Notes: generated by a model not told the origin, from the letters alone. A stretch of 64,000 nucleotides of DNA from Marivita sp046591575 (GCF_046591575.1 NZ_JBIQWA010000009.1:56353-120352), one strand, 5' to 3'. Counted from the first letter of the stretch, positions 31,332 to 41,221 are shown. Translations and numbers: made by a program.

Positions 31332-33696
31332 TGATGCCCGTGATGATGCGCTCGATGCCCGCACAATGACGCCAGACTGGTATGCGCGCGAGACCCGGCT
31401 TGCGCATATGCTGCCCTATGTGAGCCTCGTTGACGATCAGACCGTGCGGACCCGGGTGAACGAACTCTTCCGCTGCATCCGGCTCGAGGGGATCAACAGC
31501 TACACGACGGACGATGCCTATCTCGACAAGGTGACGGCGCTTTTTGCCCGCATCGTCGCGCAACTTGGGCCGGAATTCAGCTATTACGTCCACAAGGTCT
31601 CCAAGGCCATCAAACCTGATCTCGACCCCATCCGTGAGGACAGCTTCGCGGGCGAGGTGGACCGGCGCTGGCGCGCGAAACTCGAGACCAGCGGGCTTCG
31701 CGACAAAACACTGACGCTCACCGTCATTCACCGCCCGCCTCCGAAAAGCCTCCTGCCGTTCCTCAGCCGCAGCGCGCCGGACCGGCTGAGAGAGGAGACC
31801 CGCAAGCGCCTGCAGCGCTTGGGCGAGGCCGTGAACGTCTTCCTCTCGGGGCTTACCGAGCTCAAGCCGCGCCTGCTGTCAGCCGGATCGGGGGAATTGG
31901 TGGGGTTTCTGGGCGCGCTCAACACGGGCACCGAGCTGCCGCTCTACCCGGCCAACACCTACGGCTTTCTGTCCTTCAACGTCGCCAATACCCGGGTGAC
32001 GTTCCACGGCGATCATTTCGAGCTTTCCGAGGGCGTCGTGGGCCATCGCTACGGCAAGAGTTTCACCATCGGGGAATATTCCGAAGGCACCTCCTGCACC
32101 ATGTTCGACATGCTGAACCTGCCGGTCGACATGATCGTGACGCACTCTTTCACACCGATCAATTCGAACCTCATGGCGGGCCGTATCAAGCGGCAAAAGC
32201 GTCAGATGCAGGCCAGCCAAGACGCAGCCCTCTCGCTCCTGGAGGCCCTCGACATCGCCGCTGATGATCTGGAGGCCAAGCGACAAAGCTTCGGTGAACA
32301 CCACATGATCGTGACGCTCTTCTGCGACACGCTGGACGAGCTGCAGACGCTCAGCGCCGAGATCGTAAACGCCGCCGCGACCGAAGGCGTGAAGATGATC
32401 GGCGAGCGGGTCGCCGCCAAGGCGCATTACCTCAGCCAGCACCCCGGCAACCAGCCCAAGCGCGTCCGCGCCAGTGCCGTCACCAATCGCAACTTTGCGG
32501 ATTTCGCGGCCTTCCACCGAACGCAGCTCGGCAAACCCGCCGCGAAAACGCCCTGGGGGAAGGTCATCACCTATCTGCCCACCCCGGAGCAGAGCGCCTA
32601 TCGGTTTTCCTATCACGAGCAAGGCTCGCCCGACAAAGAACCCACCAGCGGCCATACCCTGATCATGGGACGGCCTGGTTCGGGCAAATCGGTGCTGTCG
32701 GCCTTCCTGATGACACAGGCCCGGCGTGCAGGGGCGCGGATATTTGTCTTTGATTATCGCCTCGGTATGGAGATGGCGGTCCGCGCAAATGGCGGGCGCT
32801 ACGCGTCCCTGAACGCCGGTCAGCCCACAGGCCTCAATCCGCTCTGGACCGAGACCGATGCGCGCGGCACCGCTTGGCTCTCGGACTGGCTTGCCACCCT
32901 GCTCTACCGCGCTGACAAGCCCCTGACGCCCGCACAGACCAACCGCATCCAGGAAGTCGTGCGCCAGAACGCACAGGCCTCCAATCCAGCCCTGCGGAAC
33001 TGGCGGGATTTCGCGTCGCTTTTTGTGTCCACCGATGATGGCGGCGATCTGCACCAGCGCCTACTCGAGTGGACCGAAGACGGCCGCTATGGCTGGATCT
33101 TCGGGCAGAGCCTTGAGGACACTTTTTCACTCAAAGGCGATGTCGTGGGCTTCGATTTGACCGGTATTCTCGACAGCGAGGCCGACAAGGAACGGATGGC
33201 GGTCCTGTCCTATCTTTTTCGCCGGGTCGAGCGCGAGATCGAGGACCGCCGCCCCACCATCATCGTGATCGACGAGGCCTGGAAGGCGCTCGACAACGCA
33301 TATTTCGCCGAGCGACTGTCGAACTGGCTGGTGACCGCGCGCAAGCAGAACACGGTTGCCGTGATGATGACGCAATACGCAAGCCAGCTAGAGCGCACCC
33401 GGACCGGCAAGACCATCGTCGAAGCCGTTCCGACGCAGATCCTGCTGCCCAATATCCGCGCGCAGCCTGCGGATTACGCCATGCTGAATCTCACGGAGAA
33501 GGAGCTCGACGTCCTTCTCAACACGGGCAGCAACAGCCGCCTCGCACTGATCCGCGACGATCAGGGCTCAATCGTCGTCGATGCCGATCTGAGCGCCCTT
33601 GGGCCCAATCTCACCATCCTTGGCGGCATGGAAAAGGGCGAAGCGCTTGTCGGCGCCGATTACCGCACCCGCCCAGATTTTTGGAGGCTTTCATGA
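31321..33696 (+). CDS. virB4: VirB4 ATPase
   Basis: Largest energising ATPase of the T4SS, about 791 aa. The N-terminal CagE/TrbE/VirB domain is followed by the motor domain with Walker A GRPGSGKSVLSAF, Walker B PTIIVIDEAWKAL and the downstream TARKQNTVAVMMTQYASQ. ATG 31321 has GGGGA 6 nt upstream; ATG 31306 is in frame. Ends overlap virB3 and the small lipoprotein (ATGA). Confidence 0.95.
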   Translation: MPRDDARDDALDARTMTPDWYARETRLAHMLPYVSLVDDQTVRTRVNELFRCIRLEGINSYTTDDAYLDKVTALFARIVAQLGPEFSYYVHKVSKAIKPDLDPIREDSFAGEVDRRWRAKLETSGLRDKTLTLTVIHRPPPKSLLPFLSRSAPDRLREETRKRLQRLGEAVNVFLSGLTELKPRLLSAGSGELVGFLGALNTGTELPLYPANTYGFLSFNVANTRVTFHGDHFELSEGVVGHRYGKSFTIGEYSEGTSCTMFDMLNLPVDMIVTHSFTPINSNLMAGRIKRQKRQMQASQDAALSLLEALDIAADDLEAKRQSFGEHHMIVTLFCDTLDELQTLSAEIVNAAATEGVKMIGERVAAKAHYLSQHPGNQPKRVRASAVTNRNFADFAAFHRTQLGKPAAKTPWGKVITYLPTPEQSAYRFSYHEQGSPDKEPTSGHTLIMGRPGSGKSVLSAFLMTQARRAGARIFVFDYRLGMEMAVRANGGRYASLNAGQPTGLNPLWTETDARGTAWLSDWLATLLYRADKPLTPAQTNRIQEVVRQNAQASNPALRNWRDFASLFVSTDDGGDLHQRLLEWTEDGRYGWIFGQSLEDTFSLKGDVVGFDLTGILDSEADKERMAVLSYLFRRVEREIEDRRPTIIVIDEAWKALDNAYFAERLSNWLVTARKQNTVAVMMTQYASQLERTRTGKTIVEAVPTQILLPNIRAQPADYAMLNLTEKELDVLLNTGSNSRLALIRDDQGSIVVDADLSALGPNLTILGGMEKGEALVGADYRTRPDFWRLS

Positions 33697-33860
33697 TCCG
33701 TATTCTTGTCGCTTTGGCTGCGCTCGGCGTTTTGGCCTCCTGCGCCCAGTACCAGGAACCGCAGGCCAATTGCTTCACCTTCCTAGCCTCGACAGCCCCT
33801 GTCGCGCCTGATTGCACCTTCACGCCTCTAGATGCGCCGGAGGGCGACATTGAAGTCTAG
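33693..33860 (+). CDS. VirB7-like small lipoprotein
   Basis: Product of 55 aa: MIRILVALAALGVLASC is a lipoprotein signal with the lipobox LASC, then two further Cys (QANCFTF and APDCTFT). GGAGG precedes the ATG, which overlaps the virB4 stop. Position, size and lipobox fit a VirB7-type outer-membrane lipoprotein or an entry-exclusion protein, although classical VirB7 lies between VirB6 and VirB8. Its maturation may use the Lgt/LspA/Lnt encoded on the same DNA. Confidence 0.7.
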   Translation: MIRILVALAALGVLASCAQYQEPQANCFTFLASTAPVAPDCTFTPLDAPEGDIEV

Positions 33861-35004
33861 CCTGCCTCATATCCTCGCATTTTGCTTGCTGCCCGGTCTC
33901 GCCTTGTCTCAAGGCGTGCCGACCAATGACAATGGGCTGACCGCGCGTGACATCGTCGAGACCGGCGACCGCGAAGCAGACTTGGCTGTTCAGGCCGACA
34001 AGCTTGCAGTGCGCGAACTCATCGCCGAGATCGAGCGCGAACAGCTTGAAACCCTCCGACGCATCCTCGATGCCCAGACCAGCTTCGGCGGTCAGGGCTT
34101 GCCGTCTATGGTCTCGGGGCTGGAAAGCGGCAGCGGGGATCCGGCCCGGTCAGTCGAGGCGGTCTATGGCAATGCCGACATCGACCCCAATCCCGGCGGT
34201 GCGCAGATGTTCGGCGACGCCGCCGAGACCATCGAGCAGCTCATCATCCGCGTGGCTCAGGAGACCAGCGGCTTTGCCGGTGTTGGCCGCGCGGGCCTTT
34301 CTCCAGTCCAATGGCGCGCACTCCTACAGGCGCTCATCTGGCAGGAAAGCCGGTTCACGATTGGCGCCCGCTCACCCGTCGGCGCCTATGGTCTCACCCA
34401 GATCATGCCTGGCACGGCCACTGATCTCGGCATCAACCCGGAATATTATGACAGCCCTTACCTGCAGGTGCATGGCGGCGCGCGCTATCTCGCGACCCAG
34501 CTCAACACATTTGATGGCAATATCATCAACGCGCTCGCGGCCTATAACGCCGGACCAGGCCGGGTTTTCGAGTATGGCGGCGTACCTCCCTTCCGAGAGA
34601 CCCAGCACTACGTCCAGGTTATCCCGGAGCGCTACAATCTCTATCTGAGCCGTATCGGCGGGATCGATGCGCTTGGCACGATCGATCCGGCGCTTCTCGC
34701 CAATGCCAACCTCTCGCTCACGGGTCATGGGGCGGCCTTTTTTGGCAGCAACTCACCAGCCGCGATCAGGCAGGCCGCCCTGCGCATTGCGGATATCGTC
34801 GAGCGGATTTCCGAAACCGAGGACGTGCAGGAGAGCGTCGCGCTCAACACCTATGCCCGCGCCGAACTTGTGCGTCTCGTGGCTGCCCGCATCCGGCTTC
34901 AGGCGGCACGCACCCGCGTCCTCTCTGCCGAAGAGCTGGCCCAGGCCAGCGCCCGCATGGCCGAAGGCGCGTTCATGGATTTTACGATCAGGGAGATTGA
35001 ATGA
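33850..35004 (+). CDS. Second SLT-domain lytic transglycosylase
   Basis: Exported protein of 384 aa: signal peptide (LPHILAFCLLPGLALSQG), a helical N-terminal region, an SLT domain with catalytic Glu in ALIWQESRFTIGARSPVGA, YGLTQIMPGTATDLGI and ALAAYNAGPGRVFEYGG, then a helical C-terminal extension of about 120 residues. TTG 33850 is chosen: GGAGG is 6 nt upstream and the signal peptide starts at once. Two transglycosylases in one virB operon are unusual; this one may be structural or act at another stage. Confidence 0.88.
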   Translation: MKSSLPHILAFCLLPGLALSQGVPTNDNGLTARDIVETGDREADLAVQADKLAVRELIAEIEREQLETLRRILDAQTSFGGQGLPSMVSGLESGSGDPARSVEAVYGNADIDPNPGGAQMFGDAAETIEQLIIRVAQETSGFAGVGRAGLSPVQWRALLQALIWQESRFTIGARSPVGAYGLTQIMPGTATDLGINPEYYDSPYLQVHGGARYLATQLNTFDGNIINALAAYNAGPGRVFEYGGVPPFRETQHYVQVIPERYNLYLSRIGGIDALGTIDPALLANANLSLTGHGAAFFGSNSPAAIRQAALRIADIVERISETEDVQESVALNTYARAELVRLVAARIRLQAARTRVLSAEELAQASARMAEGAFMDFTIREIE

Positions 35005-35813
35005 TGGGACATCTGCTTTTGAGGACAGCTTTGGCCACGACACTTTGGGTTGGTCTGCATCTTGGCGCCCTATCCTCTGCCCTCGCGCAAGGCGTGCCCG
35101 TCGTCGATACCCAGAACATCGCGCAAAACATCCAGCAGCTACGGCAGATGATCGAAGACGAGATCCTGCAAAACGAGCAGCTGACGCAGCTCCGCGAACA
35201 GCTCGGCCTTCTCACGGATCAACTCGCGGAGCTGCAAAGAACCTATGAAGCGCTCACCCGACTTGCCGAGCTTCCCGAAATCATCCGGACGGAAATGGAA
35301 GACGAGTTGAACGGTCTGCTCGACCAAGAGTTCGGGGACATCCTCGCCACTATTGAGGCGATCAAGACTGGGGATTTCTCCGGCCTGTCTGGTTCTGGCG
35401 CAGGCGAGATCGAAACCCAGATGGACCGGGTGCTGGCCGATCTCGGCTTCGATGAAGACACGCTCTCGGAAATGGCCACCAGCGGCAATCCCGGGGCCAA
35501 CCGTGTGGCCACGCAGGCAACAACCGGCGCACTCGTCTCAGCCGCCGCCCAGAACAGCTATGAAGATGCCGGCCAGTCGCTCGAGCGGGTAGACCGCCTT
35601 GTCGGGCTCATCGACGACATGGAAGAGCTCAAGCAAAGCGTCGATCTCAACACGCGCGTGACAGCTGAATTGGCCATCGCCCTCGTGGCAATGTGGCAGC
35701 TGGAAGCGATTCAAACCGTGGGCGATGGCACGGGCGGCGTGATCGATGCCGCCACCATCGCCGAAGAGCAGCGTTTCATGGATTTCACCTTGCCAGACCT
35801 CCGGGCAGACTGA
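35001..35813 (+). CDS. virB5: VirB5-like minor pilus protein
   Basis: Exported protein of 270 aa. The signal peptide ends near SSALAQG; the mature part is rich in coiled-coil helix (QNIQQLRQMIEDEILQNEQL and LGLLTDQLAELQRTYEAL), as in VirB5/TraC. It ends with QRFMDFTLPDLRAD, a C-terminal motif similar to the end of the preceding transglycosylase (GAFMDFTIREIE). ATG 35001 overlaps the previous stop. Confidence 0.82.
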   Translation: MMGHLLLRTALATTLWVGLHLGALSSALAQGVPVVDTQNIAQNIQQLRQMIEDEILQNEQLTQLREQLGLLTDQLAELQRTYEALTRLAELPEIIRTEMEDELNGLLDQEFGDILATIEAIKTGDFSGLSGSGAGEIETQMDRVLADLGFDEDTLSEMATSGNPGANRVATQATTGALVSAAAQNSYEDAGQSLERVDRLVGLIDDMEELKQSVDLNTRVTAELAIALVAMWQLEAIQTVGDGTGGVIDAATIAEEQRFMDFTLPDLRAD

Positions 35814-35830
35814 TCGTGGGGGCATGACGG

Positions 35831-36484
35831 GTGGCGACTGAACAAGAAATCATCGAGGAAGAACTGGTCTATGGCGCCCTGCGCCGTGAACGGCTTTGGC
35901 AGCGTCTTGGCCTGATAGGCCTTGTCTTCGGCATCATCGGCTGTCTGAGCGCGGCAGCTGTCTCGATCCTCGATGTCGACCCGCCCCCCGTCGTTGTCCC
36001 CTATGATCCCGCCACCGGCTTTGCACTCCCCGAGGCCTCGGTGGGCGCTTCCTCGGTCACCGCCAACCAGGCGATCATCGAGGCGGAGGTCTTCCGCTAT
36101 GTGACCGACCGGGAGGTCTATAACCAGCTCGACAACGATCTGCGCATCCGCAGCGTCCTGCGCCGCTCGGACGGAGCTGCCGAGAGCGGGCTGCGCCAGA
36201 TCTGGAACAGCGCCAACGAGAATTACCCGCCGACGGTCTATGGCCCCAATGCTCGGCTCGACGTGGAAATCCTCAGCATCAACCGGATCGGAACCAACCG
36301 CGCGACGGTCCGCCTGCGCAAGCGCCTGACGTCCATTAACGGCACCCAGACCGGCCTCTTCACTGCGACGCTTCTCTTCGAGTTCCGCCCGGAGACCCGC
36401 CGCTCCATCGATGAGGTCTGGACCAATCCATTCGGCTTCACCGTCCTCGAATATTCCATCCGCTCCGACAGATTGGAGAACTGA
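35831..36484 (+). CDS. virB8: VirB8-like assembly factor
   Basis: Bitopic inner-membrane protein of 217 aa: one TM (LIGLVFGIIGCLSAAAVSIL) and a periplasmic domain with VTDREVYNQLDNDLRIRSV and the C-terminal NPFGFTVLEYSIRSD, which match VirB8. GTG 35831 is the start. No virB6 or virB7 lies directly before it; virB6 has moved to the end of the cluster (40142). Confidence 0.9.
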   Translation: MATEQEIIEEELVYGALRRERLWQRLGLIGLVFGIIGCLSAAAVSILDVDPPPVVVPYDPATGFALPEASVGASSVTANQAIIEAEVFRYVTDREVYNQLDNDLRIRSVLRRSDGAAESGLRQIWNSANENYPPTVYGPNARLDVEILSINRIGTNRATVRLRKRLTSINGTQTGLFTATLLFEFRPETRRSIDEVWTNPFGFTVLEYSIRSDRLEN

Positions 36485-36486
36485 CG

Positions 36487-37182
36487 TTGTTGTTTATAAG
36501 ATCGCTTATTTTTGTCATTGCCCTGTTGCCCGGCCTCGTCTCTGCCGAAGCCATCCCGCGTGGCGGTCCCAACGACAGCCGGGTGCGCTTGGCCACCTAC
36601 CAGGAAGGCCAGGTCTACCGCGTCAGCGTCTCGCTTACCCATGTCACCACGGTCGAATTCGGTGAGGGTGAAAGCATCCGCTCGATCATCGCGGGCGACA
36701 CCGAGGGCTTCGAGATCGATGGCGTGCCCGGTGGTCAGGCATTTGCAATCAAGCCCGTCGCGCGCGGTGTCCATACCAATGTGACCGTCTACACGAACAG
36801 GCGAAGCTACTATTTCAACGTCGAGGAGGTCCGCAGCCCAACCTTCTATGTGGTGCAGTTCCGCTATCCTGATGACGCTGCGCGCCCGACCCGGGCCATC
36901 GCCGCCCAAGCACCAAACTACAATTACGGTGCCAGCGCGCGGACCGAGTTCACGCCAACCCGCATCTGGGATGACGGGACGTTCACGTATTTCGCCTTTC
37001 CAAGAAACGCCCCTGTGCCAGCGATCTTTCGCTACGCGGGCGGCCGCGAGCGCACGGTCAACACGCAAACTCCTGAAGACGGCGTGATCCGCGTCAGCGG
37101 CGTAAACCGCCAATGGGTCCTGCGACTTGGCGAAGAGGTGGTCTGCATCGAGGCGATCCCGCCCACGGAGGCCGCCTCATGA
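36487..37182 (+). CDS. virB9: VirB9-like outer-membrane complex protein
   Basis: Exported protein of 231 aa with signal peptide ending SAEA. N-terminal NDSRVRLATYQEGQVYRV and the C-terminal beta-sandwich (PTRIWDDGTFTYFAFP, NRQWVLRLGEEVVCIE) match VirB9/CagX. The TTG start is at 36487, 2 nt after the virB8 stop; a virB10 ATG overlaps its stop. Confidence 0.92.
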   Translation: MLFIRSLIFVIALLPGLVSAEAIPRGGPNDSRVRLATYQEGQVYRVSVSLTHVTTVEFGEGESIRSIIAGDTEGFEIDGVPGGQAFAIKPVARGVHTNVTVYTNRRSYYFNVEEVRSPTFYVVQFRYPDDAARPTRAIAAQAPNYNYGASARTEFTPTRIWDDGTFTYFAFPRNAPVPAIFRYAGGRERTVNTQTPEDGVIRVSGVNRQWVLRLGEEVVCIEAIPPTEAAS

Positions 37183-38558
37183 GCGATACCGAGAATACCG
37201 AGCTGGAAAAGCGCCTCGCCGCCCTTGAGAAAGGCAGTGCCCGCGCGCCCATAGCGGCGCAGCGCCGGTCGCCCCTTCTCGCGCTGGTCGTGGTCCTCGT
37301 CATCGGCGCGGGTGGTGCCCTGCTTTATCTCCTCTCACAGCCCGAAGAAGAGGAAGCCTTGCCGACGGCCACTCCGGACGTCTTCCAAAACGAAGGGGAT
37401 GGCTTTGGCGCTATCGAGACCTTGCCCCCGCCCGAGCCCGAGGTTGTGTTTGTCGGACCGGATCCAGTCGAGCCCAACGCGGAGCTTTTGGCACAGGTCA
37501 CCGCCTTGCAGGCCCAGATCGAGGAATTGCGCAACGCTCCCGAACCTGTCGTCGAGGAAGACACCGCCGCCGCAGAGGCGATCGACGCGCTGACCACTCA
37601 GATCGCTGCGCTCCAAGCCGCCTCGGAAGCCGCACAGCAACGACTCCAGGACGAACTGACGGCGCGGGATCGCAGCCTTGAGCAACTCCGCATGGACCTC
37701 GAACTCGCACAGCTCGAAGCCAACCGCCCCCTTCCGGCACCCATCGGGCCCACCGAGGACGAGTTGCGGGCGCGGGAAGAAGAACGGCTGCGCCGCGAAG
37801 AGGAAGCAAGGCGACTCGCGGAACTTGAACGCCGCGCGGCCGAGGAACGCGCGTTTCAGGAGCGCCGCATCACCTCGCCCACCATCGCCTTTGGCGGCAC
37901 GTCCGGAGCGAATGAAACGGCTCTGACTGAACGCACTTTTGGCGAGGTGACGGATTTCGTGCTGAACGGGGCGCTGCCCTCTACCGTGACGCAGGCCGAG
38001 GTGATCGCCAATCCCTCCAACACCGTCATCCAGGGCACCATGATCCAGGCCGTCATGGAAACTGCCCTCGACAGCTCCCTGCCCGGCCAGACCCGTGCCG
38101 TGGTTTCCGAGGATGTCTACAGCGTCGATGGCGCGCGCCTCCTAATCCCGCGCGGATCCCGTCTCATCGGGCGCTACCGCGCCGGCGTCGATATCGCGCA
38201 GCGCCGCGTCACGATCGCCTGGGACCGGATTATCCTGCCCGCGGGCCAGACCGTCCAGATCAGCTCCTTCGGGGGCGATGAACTGGGCCGTTCCGGTGTC
38301 ACAGGTTTCGTGGACACGCGCTTTGCCGAGCGTTTCGGGTCGGCCGCCCTGATCTCGCTGATTTCCGCCGCACCAAGTGCCGCCGCCTCCGAGGTCCAGG
38401 ATGAGACTGCCGCGGACATTCTCGAAGACGTGGGCGATGATCTGGCAGATGCGACGGACAGCGTCATAGGCGATTACCTCTCCATCGGCCCCGTCATCTA
38501 TGTCGACCAGGGCGCCCGCGTCACGGTCATGGTCGACCGCGATCTGGAGATATTCTGA
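37179..38558 (+). CDS. virB10: VirB10-like envelope-spanning protein
   Basis: Protein of 459 aa: cytoplasmic N-terminus, TM (LLALVVVLVIGAGGALLYLL), a long Pro/Glu-rich and coiled-coil periplasmic region (about 60-245) and the C-terminal TrbI beta-barrel with LIPRGSRLIGRYRAGV and RITIAWDRI-like residues. ATG 37179 overlaps the virB9 stop (ATGA). Confidence 0.93.
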   Translation: MSDTENTELEKRLAALEKGSARAPIAAQRRSPLLALVVVLVIGAGGALLYLLSQPEEEEALPTATPDVFQNEGDGFGAIETLPPPEPEVVFVGPDPVEPNAELLAQVTALQAQIEELRNAPEPVVEEDTAAAEAIDALTTQIAALQAASEAAQQRLQDELTARDRSLEQLRMDLELAQLEANRPLPAPIGPTEDELRAREEERLRREEEARRLAELERRAAEERAFQERRITSPTIAFGGTSGANETALTERTFGEVTDFVLNGALPSTVTQAEVIANPSNTVIQGTMIQAVMETALDSSLPGQTRAVVSEDVYSVDGARLLIPRGSRLIGRYRAGVDIAQRRVTIAWDRIILPAGQTVQISSFGGDELGRSGVTGFVDTRFAERFGSAALISLISAAPSAAASEVQDETAADILEDVGDDLADATDSVIGDYLSIGPVIYVDQGARVTVMVDRDLEIF

Positions 38559-38562
38559 GCCC

Positions 38563-39549
38563 ATGTCGCTGAGCTATCTGGAAACCTCGCTCGACCGGAT
38601 CGACGCCGCCGCTCGCGACGATGTCATCGAGATCTGCATCAACCCCGACGGGACCTGCTGGGGAGAATTCCAGGGCGATCACTTCATGCGCGCGCTGGAT
38701 CAAAGGCTGACGGGCGTTCAGGTCAGGGACCTCGGCAACCAGATCGCCTCTTCGGCCAATACAACGATGAGCAAGGACCGCCCCATCGTCTCGGTATCGA
38801 TCACCTACAAGGGTCGCCCGATCCGCGCACAGGTCATCACCCCGCCCGCCGTGCTCTCGGCCATGTCGATCAGCCTGCGGTTCTTCTCGAGCCTGCCACT
38901 CGAGGGCATCGCACTCGATTTCCTCTACGGAAAAGAGCGCAAGCTCGAAGACCTGCGCGTCGAAAAAAAGCGCGCCTTGCGCGCCGTGGTGGCCGCGGGT
39001 TTGATCGATGACGCGCTCGCCTTCTGCGTCGAGAACAAACTCAACATGATCGTCTCGGGTGGCACCTCCACCGGCAAGACCGTCGCCGCGCGCAAGATCC
39101 TCTCTCACGTACCGGCCGAGGAACGCATCGTGACCATCGAAGAAGCGGCCGAGCTTCTACCGACCCAGCCAAATGCCGTGACCCTCATCGCCAATCGCGA
39201 CGCAGAATTCCAGACCGCCGATGTGCTTCTCACCGCCACGCTGCGCATGCGCCCCGACCGGATTATCCTCGGCGAGGTGCGCGGCAAGGAGGCCATGACC
39301 TTTCTGGAAGCCATCAACACCGGCCATGGCGGCTCGATGACCACGCTGCATGCCGAAACCCCGCAATTGGCCGTGCAGCGGCTCGCGATCGCGGCGCTCA
39401 AAACCGAAATCCCGATGACCTATGCCGACATGATCCAATACATCGAGAATTCCATCGACGTGATCATCCAGGCCGGTCGCCATGACGGCAAACGCGGCAT
39501 CACGGAATTCTACCTCCCCGGCGCAACTGAGATTGGAACTTCCCCATGA
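38563..39549 (+). CDS. virB11: VirB11 traffic ATPase
   Basis: Hexameric ATPase of 328 aa. Walker A is SGGTSTGKTVAARKIL, the Asp box VTIEEAAELL, Walker B RMRPDRIILGEVRGKEA and the His box NTGHGGSMTTLHAETP, all intact. ATG 38563 follows the virB10 stop by 4 nt; its stop overlaps the DUF4177 gene. Confidence 0.95.
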   Translation: MSLSYLETSLDRIDAAARDDVIEICINPDGTCWGEFQGDHFMRALDQRLTGVQVRDLGNQIASSANTTMSKDRPIVSVSITYKGRPIRAQVITPPAVLSAMSISLRFFSSLPLEGIALDFLYGKERKLEDLRVEKKRALRAVVAAGLIDDALAFCVENKLNMIVSGGTSTGKTVAARKILSHVPAEERIVTIEEAAELLPTQPNAVTLIANRDAEFQTADVLLTATLRMRPDRIILGEVRGKEAMTFLEAINTGHGGSMTTLHAETPQLAVQRLAIAALKTEIPMTYADMIQYIENSIDVIIQAGRHDGKRGITEFYLPGATEIGTSP

Positions 39550-39734
39550 AGACGTTTGAATACGATATCTTGTTCTTTGAGGTGAAAAAACAAAAGGACT
39601 ACGACGCGATGCGAAGCGCCTTGAATGAGCGCGGCGCGGAGGGGTGGGAAGTCATCACCGCCGAAGCGGGTGACTACGGCTACACCACGTTCTTGAAGCG
39701 TGAAACTGTTGCGACGAAGGCGGCTTCAGAATGA
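39546..39734 (+). CDS. DUF4177-family small protein
   Basis: Cytoplasmic protein of 62 aa with the DUF4177 pattern: FEYDILFFEVKKQKDYDAMR, then LNERGAEGWEVITAEAGDYG and YTTFLKRE. Function of the family is unknown. Its ATG overlaps the virB11 stop and its stop overlaps the next start, so it is translated as part of the virB operon. Confidence 0.8.
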   Translation: MKTFEYDILFFEVKKQKDYDAMRSALNERGAEGWEVITAEAGDYGYTTFLKRETVATKAASE

Positions 39735-40135
39735 TGCGGGTCGTTGCAACGGCAGGCCTGCTCGTCGCTCTCTGCCCAACCGCTGGCGTGGCCGAGCGGA
39801 ACCTGGTCCCAACGCTCGACAATCAGCCGGATGTCTGCCCAGACCAGTCTCCCGAGCCACAGTGGATGCAAGACATCGATGTACGCGAGTCCCACAAACG
39901 GCTCCTGATCCAACAAATCTATCGGGCGCAGAGTATGCAACGCATCGTTGAAGCCCAAAGCTGTGAATGTCCCACGCGGTATCCATCTTGGGCAGCAGCC
40001 GAACGCGTATACGTTGAGCGTCTCGCCTCGTCCGAATACTGGGACATCGTGGAAGCGACGTCCCAATACCGGCGCCAAGCAAATGAGCTTCGACGCAAAG
40101 CCATGCCAATCTGCGAAGCCGCTGGAAACTGGTAG
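39731..40135 (+). CDS. Exported Cys-containing protein of the virB operon
   Basis: Product of 134 aa with a signal peptide (VVATAGLLVALCPTAGVAE). The mature part has four Cys (PDVCPDQ, QSCECPTRYP, MPICEAAG) and a helical middle with RLLIQQIYRAQSMQRIVEAQ. No family recognised. It lies between DUF4177 and virB6, where small secreted proteins, possibly VirB5- or VirB7-like stabilisers, often sit. Confidence 0.65.
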   Translation: MMRVVATAGLLVALCPTAGVAERNLVPTLDNQPDVCPDQSPEPQWMQDIDVRESHKRLLIQQIYRAQSMQRIVEAQSCECPTRYPSWAAAERVYVERLASSEYWDIVEATSQYRRQANELRRKAMPICEAAGNW

Positions 40136-40141
40136 GGATCC

Positions 40142-41221
40142 ATGAGTGTCGTCACCTACTTCGTGGAAACGGCCGAAGGCTATCTCAATACCGCTGCCGA
40201 GACGCAATTCGGCGCGGTCGCAGCAACGGTGGGCACGTTGCTGGTTCTGGGCACAACACTGGTTGTCATTCTGGTCTTCATCAACATGATCTACCAGTAT
40301 CGCGCCATGGACGGCCGAACTGCCTTTTGGCTGGCCGTGAAGGTCGGGCTGATAGGAGTCTTCGCGGCCAATTGGGTCCAGTTCAATGCGCTTGCCTCAG
40401 CGATACTGAATGGGATCGACAGCATTGCCGGGGCCCTTGTGGCTTCTGTCGGCGGCGGATCACCAGGTCCGTCCGGTACCTTTGCGGAGGAATTCGACGA
40501 ACTGATCGCAGCCCTCGGGGACTATCTGAACGCGGCGGGATCTGAGCTAAACTGGATGGCCGGTGCCTTGTTGGACACGCTCGGCGTCCTACTGCTCTCA
40601 ATTTTGGGCGGGTTGGCAGCGTTCATTGTTGTGGCGTCACGGCTCATGATCGCTCTTCTAATCGGCATTGCGCCGGTCATGATCTTCCTGACCCTTTTCG
40701 AGGTGACCAAGGACTACTTCGCGCGCTGGCTTTCGGCACTCATATCCTTTGGGATGTATCCGATCGTCGTAGCTGGCGTGTTCGCGACGATCACGGGGGT
40801 TTCTCGGGCTCTTCTTGCCGAACTGGGCGACCCGGAGGGAGCCTCGAACATAGGGGCCCTTATCCCATTTTTCATGATGGTGCTGATGGCAAAGGGTTTC
40901 ATCATAGCAACGCCTTTCTTGGTTCGTGCGATTTCCGGAAACATCATGATGCCAGCACTCTCGGCCGGGTTCGGGGGAAGCTATGCCTTCGCCAGAGGGC
41001 TTGCCGGCAGCCAGCAGGTCTACAACCGCTACGCCATCGGTGGCGCCACCGGGGCCGAATACGCAGCTCTGCGTGCCCGCCAGTTCTTCGGTGTGCAGGC
41101 CTTGCCACACCGTCCAAATACTGCTGGGGGGCCAACCCCAGCTCCTCCCGGCGACGCGACTGGCACAGGAGCCAGAATGCTTGCGCAGCTTTCAAGGTTG
41201 GGACGCCTTGGCAGGCGGTGA
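40142..41221 (+). CDS. virB6: VirB6-like polytopic membrane protein
   Basis: Inner-membrane channel component of 359 aa with six or more TMs and the TrbL/VirB6 core (VASRLMIALLIGIAPVMIFL, FEVTKDYFARWLSALISFGM with the conserved Trp). The Pro/Gly-rich C-terminus is cytoplasmic. It is the last gene of the virB operon; the downstream DNA is of different origin. Confidence 0.92.
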   Translation: MSVVTYFVETAEGYLNTAAETQFGAVAATVGTLLVLGTTLVVILVFINMIYQYRAMDGRTAFWLAVKVGLIGVFAANWVQFNALASAILNGIDSIAGALVASVGGGSPGPSGTFAEEFDELIAALGDYLNAAGSELNWMAGALLDTLGVLLLSILGGLAAFIVVASRLMIALLIGIAPVMIFLTLFEVTKDYFARWLSALISFGMYPIVVAGVFATITGVSRALLAELGDPEGASNIGALIPFFMMVLMAKGFIIATPFLVRAISGNIMMPALSAGFGGSYAFARGLAGSQQVYNRYAIGGATGAEYAALRARQFFGVQALPHRPNTAGGPTPAPPGDATGTGARMLAQLSRLGRLGRR

